From the NCBI RefSeq assembly GCF_013359725.1, contig NZ_JABFMW010000007.1, forward strand, positions 62,001-126,000: a DNA stretch of 64,000 nucleotides, in the 5' to 3' direction. Both the position numbers and the translations under genes were made by a program. Source of the stretch: Pseudarthrobacter sp. C4D7 (GTDB lineage: Bacteria; Actinomycetota; Actinomycetes; Actinomycetales; Micrococcaceae). Below, piece by piece: positions 55,060 through 63,882 of the stretch. Every line of letters begins with the position of its first letter. The stretch's first letter is position 1. Under the pieces are notes generated by a model. That model was not told the DNA's origin and made no database searches. It was given only the letters and a program-made list of their open reading frames with translations.

Positions 55060-55553
55060 TACTCGATGACCTCGCCGGTTGCTTCAAAAAGGGCGATCTT
55101 TTCAATCCTGCGGATGTGGCGTTCATCGTTGCTGAAGGGTTCGGCCAGGAATGCCTCCACCAGCTCGGTGGCCTCTTCCACCGTGTGCTGGCGTCCGCCC
55201 AGTGCCACCACGTTGGCGTCATTGTGTTCGCGGGCGAGTGTTGCCGTGGAGAGGTTCCAGGCCAGGGCGGCGCGGATCCCCCGCACCTTGTTGGCGGCAA
55301 TCTGTTCGCCGTTGCCGGACCCGCCCAGCACGATGCCCAGGGCGTGGACGCCGGCCTCCCGGTCCGCGACGACAGCGAGGGCGGCGTTGATGCAGAACGA
55401 GGGGTAGTCGTCTTGGGCGTCGTAGACCTTGGGCCCGTGGTCCACCACCTCGTACCCCTTCCCGGTCAGGTGGGACACCAGGTGGGCGCTGAGTTCCATG
55501 CCGGCGTGGTCGGTGGCGATGTGGACCCGCGGGAAGGCAGGGGTAGTGGTCAC
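55059..55553 (-). CDS. rpiB: Ribose-5-phosphate isomerase B
   Basis: This 164-residue enzyme interconverts ribose-5-phosphate and ribulose-5-phosphate. It begins V-H-I-A-T-D-H-A-G-M-E-L and contains G-G-S-G-N-G-E-Q-I-A-A-N-K-V-x-G-I-R-A-A, the RpiB phosphate/active-site region. In actinobacterial RpiB a Glu serves as base, consistent with G-N-G-E. GTG start. It is followed by the coupled nei-like gene, as in M. tuberculosis. Confidence 0.96.
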   Translation of the reverse strand: MTTTPAFPRVHIATDHAGMELSAHLVSHLTGKGYEVVDHGPKVYDAQDDYPSFCINAALAVVADREAGVHALGIVLGGSGNGEQIAANKVRGIRAALAWNLSTATLAREHNDANVVALGGRQHTVEEATELVEAFLAEPFSNDERHIRRIEKIALFEATGEVIE

Positions 55554-55624
55554 GTGCTAAGTCCGTTCGGTTGTGGGAGCTGGCGGCCACCGGGCTTGGG
55601 GCCGGAACGACACGGATAAGGATA

Positions 55625-56659
55625 CTAGGGCGGCCCGGGGTCCGGGCTTCGGCCCTCCGCCGGGGGCTGGGGGTTGCTGCCGCGCCTGGCCCTGGCGGCT
55701 ACTCGGGTGAGCACGTCGGCAAGCCGCGCGGCCGAGGCCTGGCTGCCGCCGCTGATGGCGAGGCGGCCCCCGTCGGTCCTGCTGACGACGACGGCGGGCC
55801 CGCTGCTGACGAGCATCGCTGCGGTTCCCTGGTGGTGGCGGTAGCCCCACCCGCCATAGTCGGCGGCCTTCACGTCGGCGGCGCTGGCCGCGGAAATGGC
55901 ACCGGCGGGCACGTCCATGACGGGCACCACCCCGGCCAGCAGGACCCTCAACCCGCGCCGGTCCGCGCTGACGCGAGCGAACAGGAAACCGGCGCCAACG
56001 ATGGCCAGGGCCACGAGGAGGATCCCGAGCCAGGGCACCACGACGGCAAGGAGTGCGGCCGGAAACAGGAACGCTATGCCGATCATGACGAACACCGAAC
56101 TCCGGGCGTGGACCCAGAGCCTGATGGTGTCCCGGGCAAGGTCGGGGTCCAGCTCCGTCACGATGGCGGACCGGAGCGCGCGGTCGTCATCCGGCGACCA
56201 TTGCCGGTCGGCTTTGTACACCATGGCCATGGTCACGCCGAGCGATACCGCGGCGCCGCTGCCGAGGGCCAGGACGGTCATGTCCACGTGCGACTGCCGG
56301 GCGTCGGCCAGTCCGGTCTGGCCGATCAGGCCCGCGGCGAGGACGGAGGTGATGAACAGGCTGAGGAAGAAACCGATGCCCATCATGATCCGGCGCATCA
56401 GGACGGGCCTGCCCAACGGCGCCGCCTGGAGCAGGACCAGCCAGCCGGTCAGGACGATCCCCGCTGCGCCGCCGCCCACGTAGGCCCAGAACGGGGCGAA
56501 GGCGGCACCGCCGTCGTTCGTCCAAAGAATCGCGAGCGGCTCCGGAAGGTCCGGGCGCAGCAGCGACGCGCAGTAAACGAAGGCGGCGGCCAGGAGAACG
56601 GGAAACCCGACAGCGAATCGCAGGGCCTTGACGTCCACCAAATCCAGCAGCTTTCCCAT
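55625..56659 (-). CDS. Multi-pass membrane protein of unknown function
   Basis: This 344-residue protein has about seven hydrophobic segments (about residues 13-33, 57-78, 90-110, 126-148, 192-213, 215-235 and 247-259). The soluble end carries D-V-P-A-G-A-I-S-A-A, which may be a PH-like region. The ATG at 56659 follows a -10 box by 7 nt; upstream in-frame codons overlap the pepN promoter region. Divergent from pepN. I recognise no family with confidence. Confidence 0.75.
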   Translation of the reverse strand: MGKLLDLVDVKALRFAVGFPVLLAAAFVYCASLLRPDLPEPLAILWTNDGGAAFAPFWAYVGGGAAGIVLTGWLVLLQAAPLGRPVLMRRIMMGIGFFLSLFITSVLAAGLIGQTGLADARQSHVDMTVLALGSGAAVSLGVTMAMVYKADRQWSPDDDRALRSAIVTELDPDLARDTIRLWVHARSSVFVMIGIAFLFPAALLAVVVPWLGILLVALAIVGAGFLFARVSADRRGLRVLLAGVVPVMDVPAGAISAASAADVKAADYGGWGYRHHQGTAAMLVSSGPAVVVSRTDGGRLAISGGSQASAARLADVLTRVAARARRGSNPQPPAEGRSPDPGPP

Positions 56660-56666
56660 GCTTTTA

Positions 56667-56672
56667 ACGCTA
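56667..56672 (-). promoter_or_regulatory. -10 box of the membrane protein gene
   Basis: On the minus strand TAGCGT lies 7 nt before the ATG at 56659, a leaderless arrangement. Confidence 0.5.
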
Positions 56673-56822
56673 CCCCTGTGGCTGCCCGGCGTGGCGGCCG
56701 GCCGGCTCCGGCCCGGCTGTGAGCTGCGCAACTTGCCAAGGCCGCGAGGGATGAAAGAATGCATCACAGTGCCGGAACCGGGACCACCGGCCGGCAGCCG
56801 CAACTTCTCTGGAGGCCCCCTT

Positions 56823-59405
56823 TTGCCAGGCATGAACCTGACGCGCGCCGAAGCCCGTGAGCGCGCCGAGCTGATTACCGTCGAGTCCTACGATGTCAGC
56901 CTGGACCTGACCCGCGGCGAAGACGTTTTCGGCAGCACCACCACCGTGAAGTTCACGGCATCGCCCGGATCTGCCACCTTCATCGACGCCGTCACCCGGA
57001 CCGTGCACAGCGTGAGCCTGAACGGCCGCGCCCTTGATCCAGCGGCGGTGGCCGACGGCGTGCGGATCCAGCTGCCGGACCTCGCCGAGGACAACGAGCT
57101 GACGGTCGTGGCCGACATGCCCTACATGAACACGGGGGAAGGACTGCACCGGTTCGTGGATCCGGTGGACGGCGAGGTCTACCTGTATACGCAGTTCGAG
57201 GTTCCGGATTCCCGCAGGATGTTCTCCGTCTTTGAGCAGCCGGACCTGAAGGCCACCTTCGCCTTCACCGTAACGGCGCCTTCCCACTGGGATGTCATTT
57301 CCAACTCGCCCACTCCTGAACCGGCGCCGGCGCTGCCCGCCGGAGACGGTTCCGCCAGGTCTGTGTGGACCTTCGAGCCCACACCCCGGCTGTCCTCCTA
57401 TGTCACGGCCCTGATCGCGGGGCCGTACCAGTCCGTCCGCAGCGAGGTCACCAGCTCGGACGGCCGGGTCATCCCGCTGGGCGTGTTCGCCCGCAAGTCC
57501 CTGATGCAGTATCTCGATGCGGACAACATCTTCGAGCTGACGCGCCAGGGGTTCGGGTTCTTTGAGGCGCAATTCGGCTGCCCGTACCCGTTCGCGAAGT
57601 ACGACCAGCTGTTCGTTCCGGAATTCAACGCCGGCGCCATGGAGAACGCCGGGGCCGTGACCATCCTGGAAGGCTACGTCTTCCGCAGCAAGGTCACCGG
57701 CGCCCAGATCGAACGGCGTGCCATCACCGTGCTCCACGAACTGGCGCATATGTGGTTCGGCGACCTGGTAACCATGCGCTGGTGGAACGACCTGTGGCTT
57801 AATGAATCCTTCGCCGAGTACATGTCGCACCTGGCGGCGGTGGAGGCCACGTCCTTCACCAGCGCGTGGACCACCTTTGCCTCCGTGGAGAAGTCCTGGG
57901 CCTACCGGCAGGACCAGCTGCCCACCACGCACCCCATTTTCGCGGAGATCAACGACCTGCAGGACGTGGAGGTCAACTTCGACGGCATCACCTACGCCAA
58001 GGGCGCCTCGGTCCTGCGGCAGCTGGTGGCCTGGGTTGGACCTGAGCAGTTCATGGCCGGTGTCCGGGAGTACTTCGCCAAGCACTCCTGGCACAACACG
58101 GAGCTGCAGGATCTGCTGGTTGAGCTGGAAAAGGCCAGCGGCCGTGACCTGGACCGCTGGGGCCAGCAGTGGCTGGAGACCGCGGGCGTGAACACGCTTG
58201 CGCCCGAGCTGGACGTGGACGCCGACGGGACACTGCGCTCTTTCGCCATCCTGCAGTCCGCTGTTCCGGAGTGGCCCACCATCCGTCCGCACCGCCTGGC
58301 CGTCGGGTTCTACAACCTGGACGACGCCGGCAAGCTCACCCGGGTGCACCGCGAGGAGCTGGATGTCGACGGCGAACGCACCGAGGTGCCGGCGCTGGCC
58401 GGCCTGGCGCAGCCGGACCTGATCCTCATCAACGACGACGACCTTGCCTACGCGAAGGTGCGCCTCGATCCTAAGTCCCTGGCGACTGCCACCGCGCACC
58501 TGAAGGATTTCGGTGAGAGCCTGCCAAGGACACTCGTCTGGAACTCCGCGTGGGACGCTGCCCGCGACGGCGAGTCCCCGGCACGGACGTACGTGGATTT
58601 GATCCTTAGCAACGTCGGCGCGGAGACGGATTCCTCGGTGATCCTGGTCCAGCTCCGGCAGCTGGCCACCACCCTGAACTTCTACGTGGCCGAGGAACAC
58701 CGCGAAGCCACCGCGGTCGCCGCCGTGGACCGGTTGTGGGAGCTGGCATCGACCGTGCCGGCCGGCTCCGACGGCCAGCTGCAGTTCATCAAGTCCTTCG
58801 CACTCCTGGCCCGCAGCAGCGGGCAGCTGGACCGGGTGGCGGCCCTGCTGGACGGGACGGTGGTGCTGGAGGGCCTGGTTGTTGACCAGGACCTCCGCTG
58901 GGAGCTGGTGGCCTCGCTGGTTTCCGGCGGCCGGATGGGGCAGGACGGCATCGACGCCGAACTGGAGCGGGACAACACCTCCAGCGGCCAGAACGCCGCC
59001 GCCCTGGCCCAGGCCGCCATTCCCACCCCCGAGGCGAAGGCCGCAGCCTGGGAATCCATCGTGGTCAAGGGAGAGCTGTCCAACGCGCTGCAGGGATCGG
59101 CGGTGGCCGGCTTCATGCGGGTGCTGGACCGTTCGCTGCTGGAGCCGTACGCCGAAAAGTACTTCGCGGCCGTGCCGGCCATCTCGGCAACGCGCACCCA
59201 CGCACTCGCCCAGCAAATCGTCGTCGGCCTCTACCCGTCACTGCTGACCACGCAGGCAACCATCGACCGCACGGACACCTTCCTGGCGTCCCTGCCGGCC
59301 GAGAGCGCTGCGCTGCGGCGGATGATGCTGGAGAACCGTGACGGCGTGGCCCGCGCCCTGCGTGCCCGTGCCGCCGATGTCTTGCCGGAGGGCAGCCAGA
59401 AGTGA
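56823..59405 (+). CDS. pepN: Aminopeptidase N
   Basis: This 860-residue zinc metallopeptidase of family M1 removes N-terminal residues from peptides in the cytosol. It has the exopeptidase motif G-A-M-E-N at about residue 270, H-E-L-A-H at 305-309, and the third zinc ligand Glu in N-E-S-F-A-E about 19 residues on. An ERAP1-like C-terminal domain follows. I choose TTG at 56823: GGAGG lies 7 nt upstream, and the resulting M-P-G-M-N-L-T-R matches the usual actinobacterial PepN start. The ATG at 56832 is poorly spaced. Its stop overlaps the OsmC gene (GTGA). Confidence 0.95.
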   Translation: MPGMNLTRAEARERAELITVESYDVSLDLTRGEDVFGSTTTVKFTASPGSATFIDAVTRTVHSVSLNGRALDPAAVADGVRIQLPDLAEDNELTVVADMPYMNTGEGLHRFVDPVDGEVYLYTQFEVPDSRRMFSVFEQPDLKATFAFTVTAPSHWDVISNSPTPEPAPALPAGDGSARSVWTFEPTPRLSSYVTALIAGPYQSVRSEVTSSDGRVIPLGVFARKSLMQYLDADNIFELTRQGFGFFEAQFGCPYPFAKYDQLFVPEFNAGAMENAGAVTILEGYVFRSKVTGAQIERRAITVLHELAHMWFGDLVTMRWWNDLWLNESFAEYMSHLAAVEATSFTSAWTTFASVEKSWAYRQDQLPTTHPIFAEINDLQDVEVNFDGITYAKGASVLRQLVAWVGPEQFMAGVREYFAKHSWHNTELQDLLVELEKASGRDLDRWGQQWLETAGVNTLAPELDVDADGTLRSFAILQSAVPEWPTIRPHRLAVGFYNLDDAGKLTRVHREELDVDGERTEVPALAGLAQPDLILINDDDLAYAKVRLDPKSLATATAHLKDFGESLPRTLVWNSAWDAARDGESPARTYVDLILSNVGAETDSSVILVQLRQLATTLNFYVAEEHREATAVAAVDRLWELASTVPAGSDGQLQFIKSFALLARSSGQLDRVAALLDGTVVLEGLVVDQDLRWELVASLVSGGRMGQDGIDAELERDNTSSGQNAAALAQAAIPTPEAKAAAWESIVVKGELSNALQGSAVAGFMRVLDRSLLEPYAEKYFAAVPAISATRTHALAQQIVVGLYPSLLTTQATIDRTDTFLASLPAESAALRRMMLENRDGVARALRARAADVLPEGSQK

Positions 59406-59875
59406 ACCTGCACGAGCACCGGTACGCGCTGACGGTCCAGTGGACCGGCAACCTGGGGGCGGGGACGTCGTCCTACCGGGGCTACTCCCGGGACCACGAC
59501 GTCACCATTCCCGGCCTGCCGGTCCTGAAAGGCTCGGCCGATCCCACGTTCCACGGCGACCGCGGCCGCTACAACCCCGAGCAGCTCCTCCTGGCTGCTC
59601 TGGCGCAGTGCCACATGCTGTCCTACCTGCACGTGACGGTGAAGCACGGCGTGGTGGTCACGGACTACCGGGATGAGGCCACCGGGCTGATGCGGCTGAA
59701 CCGGGATGGCAGCGGTCAGTTCGAGCGGGTGCTCCTGAACCCGCACGTGACGGTGGCGGACCAGGCACAGGCGGAACTGGCGGCATCGCTGCACCGCGAG
59801 GCCAACCAGGTCTGCTTTATTGCCCGGAGCGTGAACTTCCCGGTAGAGCACCAGCCAGTCACCACGGCCGCCTAG
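59402..59875 (+). CDS. OsmC family peroxiredoxin-like protein
   Basis: This 157-residue protein of the OsmC/Ohr fold carries the helix E-Q-L-L-L-A-A-L-A-Q-C-H-M-L-S-Y (Cys at about 70) and a second cysteine in Q-V-C-F-I-A-R-S (about 139). These form the redox pair that reduces organic hydroperoxides. GTG start overlaps the pepN stop by four bases, indicating coupled translation. This subgroup keeps the Cys pair, so activity is likely. Confidence 0.92.
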   Translation: MNLHEHRYALTVQWTGNLGAGTSSYRGYSRDHDVTIPGLPVLKGSADPTFHGDRGRYNPEQLLLAALAQCHMLSYLHVTVKHGVVVTDYRDEATGLMRLNRDGSGQFERVLLNPHVTVADQAQAELAASLHREANQVCFIARSVNFPVEHQPVTTAA

Positions 59876-59891
59876 CCATCCCCGCCCTGCC

Positions 59892-60881
59892 TTACCCGCC
59901 CTGGAGCAGCTTGAGGAGCCGTTGCTCCGTGGCGGGTGACAGGCCGGCCTTCCGGGGCCGGTCCAGTCCCCTGGCGCGTTCATCTGCCAGGGTGTCGGCC
60001 AGGGTTTCCTGCCAGGGCCGCAGCACCATGCCCGCCGCTTTGGCTGCCTGGTTGCTGCGGGCCATGAATCCCTCGTGGCGGGGCGGCAGCCAGAGCGGAA
60101 GGGAATCGGGCCCGGACCAATAGTTGACGCCCTGCTCCACCAGCCAGTCTTCGTTGGCAGGGATGGTGGTGGCGCTGGACCCGGACTCCTCGCGGCAGGA
60201 ATCGAGGAGGTGGGTGAAGGGCACCGGATCACCTGTTGCGTTCAGCGGGCCCGTGGTTCCCTGTTCGGCTGCGCGCAGGATCCAGGCCGCCAGGTCCCGG
60301 ACGTCTATGACCTGCGTGGGCTCCGGGCCGATATCCGGGACAAGCACCGGCGCCGGGGACCGCTCGAAGCGGCCAGGCCAGTAGCCGTAGCGGTCGGTGG
60401 GGTCCCCGGGGCCGCTGACCAGGCCGGCGCGGCACAGGTGGGCCGCGCCGTTCGTGGCCTCCAGGGTGGCCTCCTCAATGGCCGCCTTGGATTCGCCATA
60501 GTTTTCCGGGCTGAAGGGAACCCCTGCCGGCAGGGGCGGCAGCAGCGGGGCGTCCTCCGCCGCACCGGGCGTGGCGTGCTCTGCGTAGGCCGAGCTGCTG
60601 GAAACAAAGGTCCAGTGCCCGGCCCTGCCGGCCAGGGAGGCAAGGGCCTCCCGCGCGGGTTGGGGATCCCTCGCAACCTCGATCACGGCGTCCCATTCGC
60701 CCGTCAGCCCGGCGTAGGCCACGGTCCCGTTTGACCGGTCGGCTTTGACCCAGTCCGCGCCGGGAGGGGGCTCAGCCGCGGTTCCCCGCGCGAGGCAGGT
60801 GACAGCGTGCCCGGCCGCCAGTGCCTGGGCCGCGATGGTGCTGGAGAGGGAGGCCGTTCCGCCGAGGACGAGGATGCGCAT
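59892..60881 (-). CDS. NAD-dependent epimerase/dehydratase family protein
   Basis: This 329-residue extended-SDR-like protein begins M-R-I-L-V-L-G-G-T-A-S-L with an altered nucleotide motif (G-G-T-A-S). It carries V-S-S-S-S-A-Y and Y-G-E-S-K-A, the catalytic Tyr and Lys region. It resembles plant CSP41-like and bacterial reductases of unknown substrate. The ATG at 60881 follows a -10 box by 6 nt. It converges with osmC and diverges from the MscS gene. Confidence 0.85.
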   Translation of the reverse strand: MRILVLGGTASLSSTIAAQALAAGHAVTCLARGTAAEPPPGADWVKADRSNGTVAYAGLTGEWDAVIEVARDPQPAREALASLAGRAGHWTFVSSSSAYAEHATPGAAEDAPLLPPLPAGVPFSPENYGESKAAIEEATLEATNGAAHLCRAGLVSGPGDPTDRYGYWPGRFERSPAPVLVPDIGPEPTQVIDVRDLAAWILRAAEQGTTGPLNATGDPVPFTHLLDSCREESGSSATTIPANEDWLVEQGVNYWSGPDSLPLWLPPRHEGFMARSNQAAKAAGMVLRPWQETLADTLADERARGLDRPRKAGLSPATEQRLLKLLQGG

Positions 60882-60887
60882 TGGTCC

Positions 60888-60893
60888 ACGCTA
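60888..60893 (-). promoter_or_regulatory. -10 box of the epimerase-like gene
   Basis: On the minus strand TAGCGT ends 6 nt before the ATG at 60881, consistent with a leaderless mRNA. Confidence 0.5.
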
Positions 60894-60947
60894 CGGCGCT
60901 AGGGTTGAAAGAGAACAGAGCAATATCCCAAGGAGCTATTTCCACCC

Positions 60948-61628
60948 ATGGTCAGCATGTTGTCCATCCTTCCCCCCGCCAGCCAGCCGAGCGGCGTGAG
61001 CGTCCCCGGCATCGCCATCAGCCTTGGCGTTGGCGTAACCGTTTGGCTCGTGGCCACGTTCATCATTTCCCGCATCACCAAGCGGGTGGCGTCCGGGAGC
61101 AACTTCTTCAAGAAGCCCACGTTCAGATGGGCAGCTCCTGCCTTCCGTGCCCTCGACCACGAACGCCGTGTCCAGCGTGCCGAAACCATCGGGTCGCTGC
61201 TTAACAGCGTGGTGGGCGTGCTGGTGGTGATCATTACCGGCATGTACGTGCTGCAGAACCTGGACATCAATATCGCCCCGCTGCTGACCAGTGTGGGTAT
61301 CCTCGGTGTCGCCATCGGTTTTGGCGCCCAGCAGTTGATCCGCGACTTCCTGGCCGGCATCTTCATCACCATTGAAGACCAGTACGGGATCGGTGACGTG
61401 ATCGAAACCAGTGAAGTGGTGGGTGTGGTGGAGTCCATGGGGCTGCGGATCACGCGGGTACGCTCCGACGACGGCGCCATCTGGTACCTGCGCAACGGCG
61501 AGATCCTGCGCGTGGGCAACCGGTCGCAAGGGCGGTACGTTCCACTGCACGAGTCCGACGACGGCACCACCGACCAGGGCTCGGTGCACGTCGAGGCCAA
61601 GAAGACCGACCAGAAAGCCGGGGACTAG
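60948..61628 (+). CDS. Mechanosensitive ion channel, MscS family
   Basis: This 226-residue membrane channel opens under membrane tension to release solutes in hypo-osmotic shock. Helices lie at about residues 20-40 and 84-103. The pore helix follows (T-S-V-G-I-L-G-V-A-I-G-F-G-A-Q), then F-L-A-G-I-F-I-T-I-E-D and the MscS beta domain I-G-D-V-I-E. It is shorter than E. coli MscS (286 residues), lacking part of the C-terminal cage. AAGGAG upstream. Its stop lies 1 nt before the globin gene, so the two are one operon. Confidence 0.93.
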   Translation: MVSMLSILPPASQPSGVSVPGIAISLGVGVTVWLVATFIISRITKRVASGSNFFKKPTFRWAAPAFRALDHERRVQRAETIGSLLNSVVGVLVVIITGMYVLQNLDINIAPLLTSVGILGVAIGFGAQQLIRDFLAGIFITIEDQYGIGDVIETSEVVGVVESMGLRITRVRSDDGAIWYLRNGEILRVGNRSQGRYVPLHESDDGTTDQGSVHVEAKKTDQKAGD

Positions 61629-61629
61629 C

Positions 61630-62088
61630 ATGTCGCTTCCCATTGAGCCACGCCCGGGGCAGCGGCCCCAGTTGATGCAGAACGATCCGTTCAGCAAGCC
61701 GGACTACACCGACAGCTTCTATGACGCCGTGGGCGGCCACGACACCTTCGTGAAGCTCATCGACGTCTTCTACGACGGCGTGGCCGGCGATCCCGTGCTG
61801 CGCCCGATGTATCCGGAAGAGGACCTGGCCCCGGCGAAGCGCCGCTTCCTGATGTTCCTGGAACAGTACTGGGGCGGACCCACCACCTACAGCGAAGAGC
61901 GCGGGCACCCGCGCCTGCGCATGCGGCACATGCCCTTCAAAGTCACGCCGGAAGCCAAAGACCGGTGGCTGTTCCACATGCGCACTGCAGTGGATGCCCT
62001 GGAGCTGCCGCCGCTGTATGAGGGGACGTTGTGGGACTACATGGAGCGCGCTGCGCTGTCCATGATCAACAGCCCCGCGGGTTCCTGA
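61630..62088 (+). CDS. glbO: Group II truncated hemoglobin
   Basis: This 152-residue trHbO-type globin binds haem and O2 and may detoxify NO or reactive oxygen species. It contains Y-D-A-V-G-G-H-D-T-F at the B helix, Y-P-E-E-D-L, and Y-W-G-G-P-T-T-Y-S, the group II segment with E-helix W-G-G, and the proximal His in R-M-R-H-M-P-F. ATG at 61630, one base after the MscS stop. M. tuberculosis glbO lies in the equivalent place near pepN. Confidence 0.95.
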   Translation: MSLPIEPRPGQRPQLMQNDPFSKPDYTDSFYDAVGGHDTFVKLIDVFYDGVAGDPVLRPMYPEEDLAPAKRRFLMFLEQYWGGPTTYSEERGHPRLRMRHMPFKVTPEAKDRWLFHMRTAVDALELPPLYEGTLWDYMERAALSMINSPAGS

Positions 62089-62115
62089 TCCGCTCTCCGG
62101 CCTGCCTCGCCTGAC

Positions 62116-62775
62116 CTAGGGCAGGCCGCTGCCGGTCCGGGCGAGGACGTGGCCGCGGGGCCCTGACAACCGGAACCAGCGCCCGTTCCGGTAGAGCTTT
62201 TGGTCGCCGTCCCCCAGGAAGCCCAGCGCAAAGGCCGCGAAGGCAGCGCCGGCGGGCAGGCCGGCGTCGTCCAGTGCCCGTCCCCACACCGAGGCCCGCG
62301 CATTGTTCACGATCAGCGCTCCCGGCTTGTCCGGCACAATGCCCGCCACTTCGGCGATGCCCGCCTCGGCGGCCGCCCGCAACCGGTCATCACTGACGGA
62401 CCCCAGCATCTCCCACCCGCCCCGGGGGGCGCCAACGCCGGTCCAGGACTCGGTGAGGGTGGTGGGTGGAACCGGCAACTCGACGTCGCCCTCCCCCGCC
62501 CGCGCCAGCCGGTCCAGGACGGACGACAACGCCACCGTGACATCGGTTCCGGACGGTTCTGCCAGTGCCATGGTCCGCAGGCCCAGGATGGTGGGGGTCC
62601 CTTCGCCCAGGAGCCGGGGCCGCAGGACGCACACATATGCGGCCAGGACGGAGCCGGCGGCCTGAAGCCGGATGGCGCCGTCGTCAATGGCCTTGGCCCG
62701 GGTGGCGAAAGTTTTCAGGTCGGCAAGGTCCCGCGGATCGGCGAAACGGAAGGAAGAGGTAAGAAGATCAGACAC
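62116..62775 (-). CDS. Conserved hypothetical protein
   Basis: This 219-residue soluble, Ala/Leu-rich protein begins M-S-D-L-L-T-S-S-F-R-F-A-D. It has a central hydrophobic strand pattern (Y-V-C-V-L-R-P, L-G-L-R-T-M-A-L) and N-N-A-R-A-S-V-W-G-R. No membrane helix, no metal motif, no signal peptide. The GTG start follows a -10 box by 7 nt. Divergent from tesB, with 64 bp between the two starts. I do not recognise a family. Confidence 0.75.
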   Translation of the reverse strand: MSDLLTSSFRFADPRDLADLKTFATRAKAIDDGAIRLQAAGSVLAAYVCVLRPRLLGEGTPTILGLRTMALAEPSGTDVTVALSSVLDRLARAGEGDVELPVPPTTLTESWTGVGAPRGGWEMLGSVSDDRLRAAAEAGIAEVAGIVPDKPGALIVNNARASVWGRALDDAGLPAGAAFAAFALGFLGDGDQKLYRNGRWFRLSGPRGHVLARTGSGLP

Positions 62776-62782
62776 ATCCAGA

Positions 62783-62788
62783 ACACTA
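62783..62788 (-). promoter_or_regulatory. -10 box of the hypothetical gene
   Basis: On the minus strand TAGTGT lies 7 nt before the GTG at 62775 (leaderless). Confidence 0.5.
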
Positions 62789-62803
62789 CCGGCTGCGTCC
62801 CGG

Positions 62804-62833
62804 TTGAGTGGTTTGCGGGCCGCCGTCTAGAGT
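62804..62833 (+). promoter_or_regulatory. Promoter of tesB
   Basis: TTGAGT (62804-62809), an 18-bp spacer and TAGAGT (62828-62833). The ATG of tesB comes 6 nt later, giving a leaderless mRNA. It lies back to back with the promoter of the hypothetical gene. Confidence 0.65.
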
Positions 62834-62839
62834 CGGACC

Positions 62840-63760
62840 ATGACTGAAGCCGAAGCCGGATTGCTGGCGCCACCAGGGGGCGACCCCACCTCATCGCTGA
62901 TCGAACTGCTGGACCTTGGTGAGCTGGAGGGAGCCCGGACGGATGAGGATATTTTCCTTGGCCCCTCGCAGCGGCAGCCGCACCACAGGGTGTTTGGCGG
63001 CCAGGTGCTGGCACAGTCACTCGTAGCGTCGATCCGGACCGTGGATCCCCAAAGGTTTGTCCACTCCATGCACGGTTATTTCCTGCGGCCCGGGGATGCC
63101 AACAAGCCCATTACGTTTGGCGTGCAGCGGCTGCGGGACGGCAGGTCGTTTTCAGCCAGGCGGGTGCACGCGTACCAGGACGGCGTGCCCATCCTTTCGA
63201 TGATTGCCTCGTTCCAGGGTGAGGACGAAGGAATCGAACACTCCTCAGTGATGCCGGAAGGAATCCCGGACCCTGAATCGCTGCCCAGCACGGCGGACCT
63301 GCTGGGCAGGTTCGACCACCCGGTGGCACGGCACTGGGCGTACGAGCGGCCCTTCGACATCAGGCATGTGGACCCCGCACTCTACGTTTCCGCATCAGGG
63401 CCCCGCGAAGCCCGCAACGCCGTCTGGATGAAGACGTTCGGTCCGATGCCGGACGACTCCAACCTGCACCGTGCCGCGCTGGCCTACGCCAGCGATTACA
63501 CCCTGCTTGAATCCGTTCTCCGGCGCCATGGGCTGAGCTGGATCACCCCTGGCATGAACGTCGCCAGCCTGGACCACGCGATGTGGTGGCACCGGCCCGC
63601 CCGGGTCGATGAGTGGCTGCTCTACGTCCAGGAATCCCCCAGTGCCCACGGTGCACGCGGCCTGGCAACCGGCAAGATCTTCAACCGCGACGGCCAGCAT
63701 GTGGCGTCCGTTGCGCAGGAGGGGATGGTGCGCATTCCCACCGATCCCCCCGGCGCCTGA
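62840..63760 (+). CDS. tesB: Acyl-CoA thioesterase II
   Basis: This 306-residue double hot-dog enzyme hydrolyses acyl-CoA to free fatty acid and CoA. N-terminal half has V-F-G-G-Q-V-L-A-Q-S, then S-M-H-G-Y-F-L-R-P-G-D and R-S-F-S-A-R-R-V. The C-terminal half has S-L-D-H-A-M-W-W-H-R, whose Asp/His region is the active site, then L-L-Y. Leaderless ATG. Converges with ettA at the window edge. Confidence 0.95.
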   Translation: MTEAEAGLLAPPGGDPTSSLIELLDLGELEGARTDEDIFLGPSQRQPHHRVFGGQVLAQSLVASIRTVDPQRFVHSMHGYFLRPGDANKPITFGVQRLRDGRSFSARRVHAYQDGVPILSMIASFQGEDEGIEHSSVMPEGIPDPESLPSTADLLGRFDHPVARHWAYERPFDIRHVDPALYVSASGPREARNAVWMKTFGPMPDDSNLHRAALAYASDYTLLESVLRRHGLSWITPGMNVASLDHAMWWHRPARVDEWLLYVQESPSAHGARGLATGKIFNRDGQHVASVAQEGMVRIPTDPPGA

Positions 63761-63803
63761 TACCAACGCGCCCGTCACCGCGCAGGCAGGCTGACCTGGC
63801 ATG

Positions 63804-63847
63804 ACGAAGGCCGGCACCACGGGAATTCCCGGGGTGCCGGCCTTCGT
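63804..63847. terminator. Terminator between tesB and ettA
   Basis: Arms 63804-63818 and 63833-63847 pair over 15 bp and extend inward by CGGGAATTCCCG (63820-63831). The stem is symmetrical, so it can serve both convergent genes. Confidence 0.8.
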
Positions 63848-63882
63848 TGTGAGGTCAGTCTTTAGGCGGTCTTTCCGCGATG

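Noticed and set aside
56670..59216. An 848-codon frame opposite pepN
   Set aside because: pepN carries all catalytic motifs; the opposite frame has only charged low-complexity sequence.
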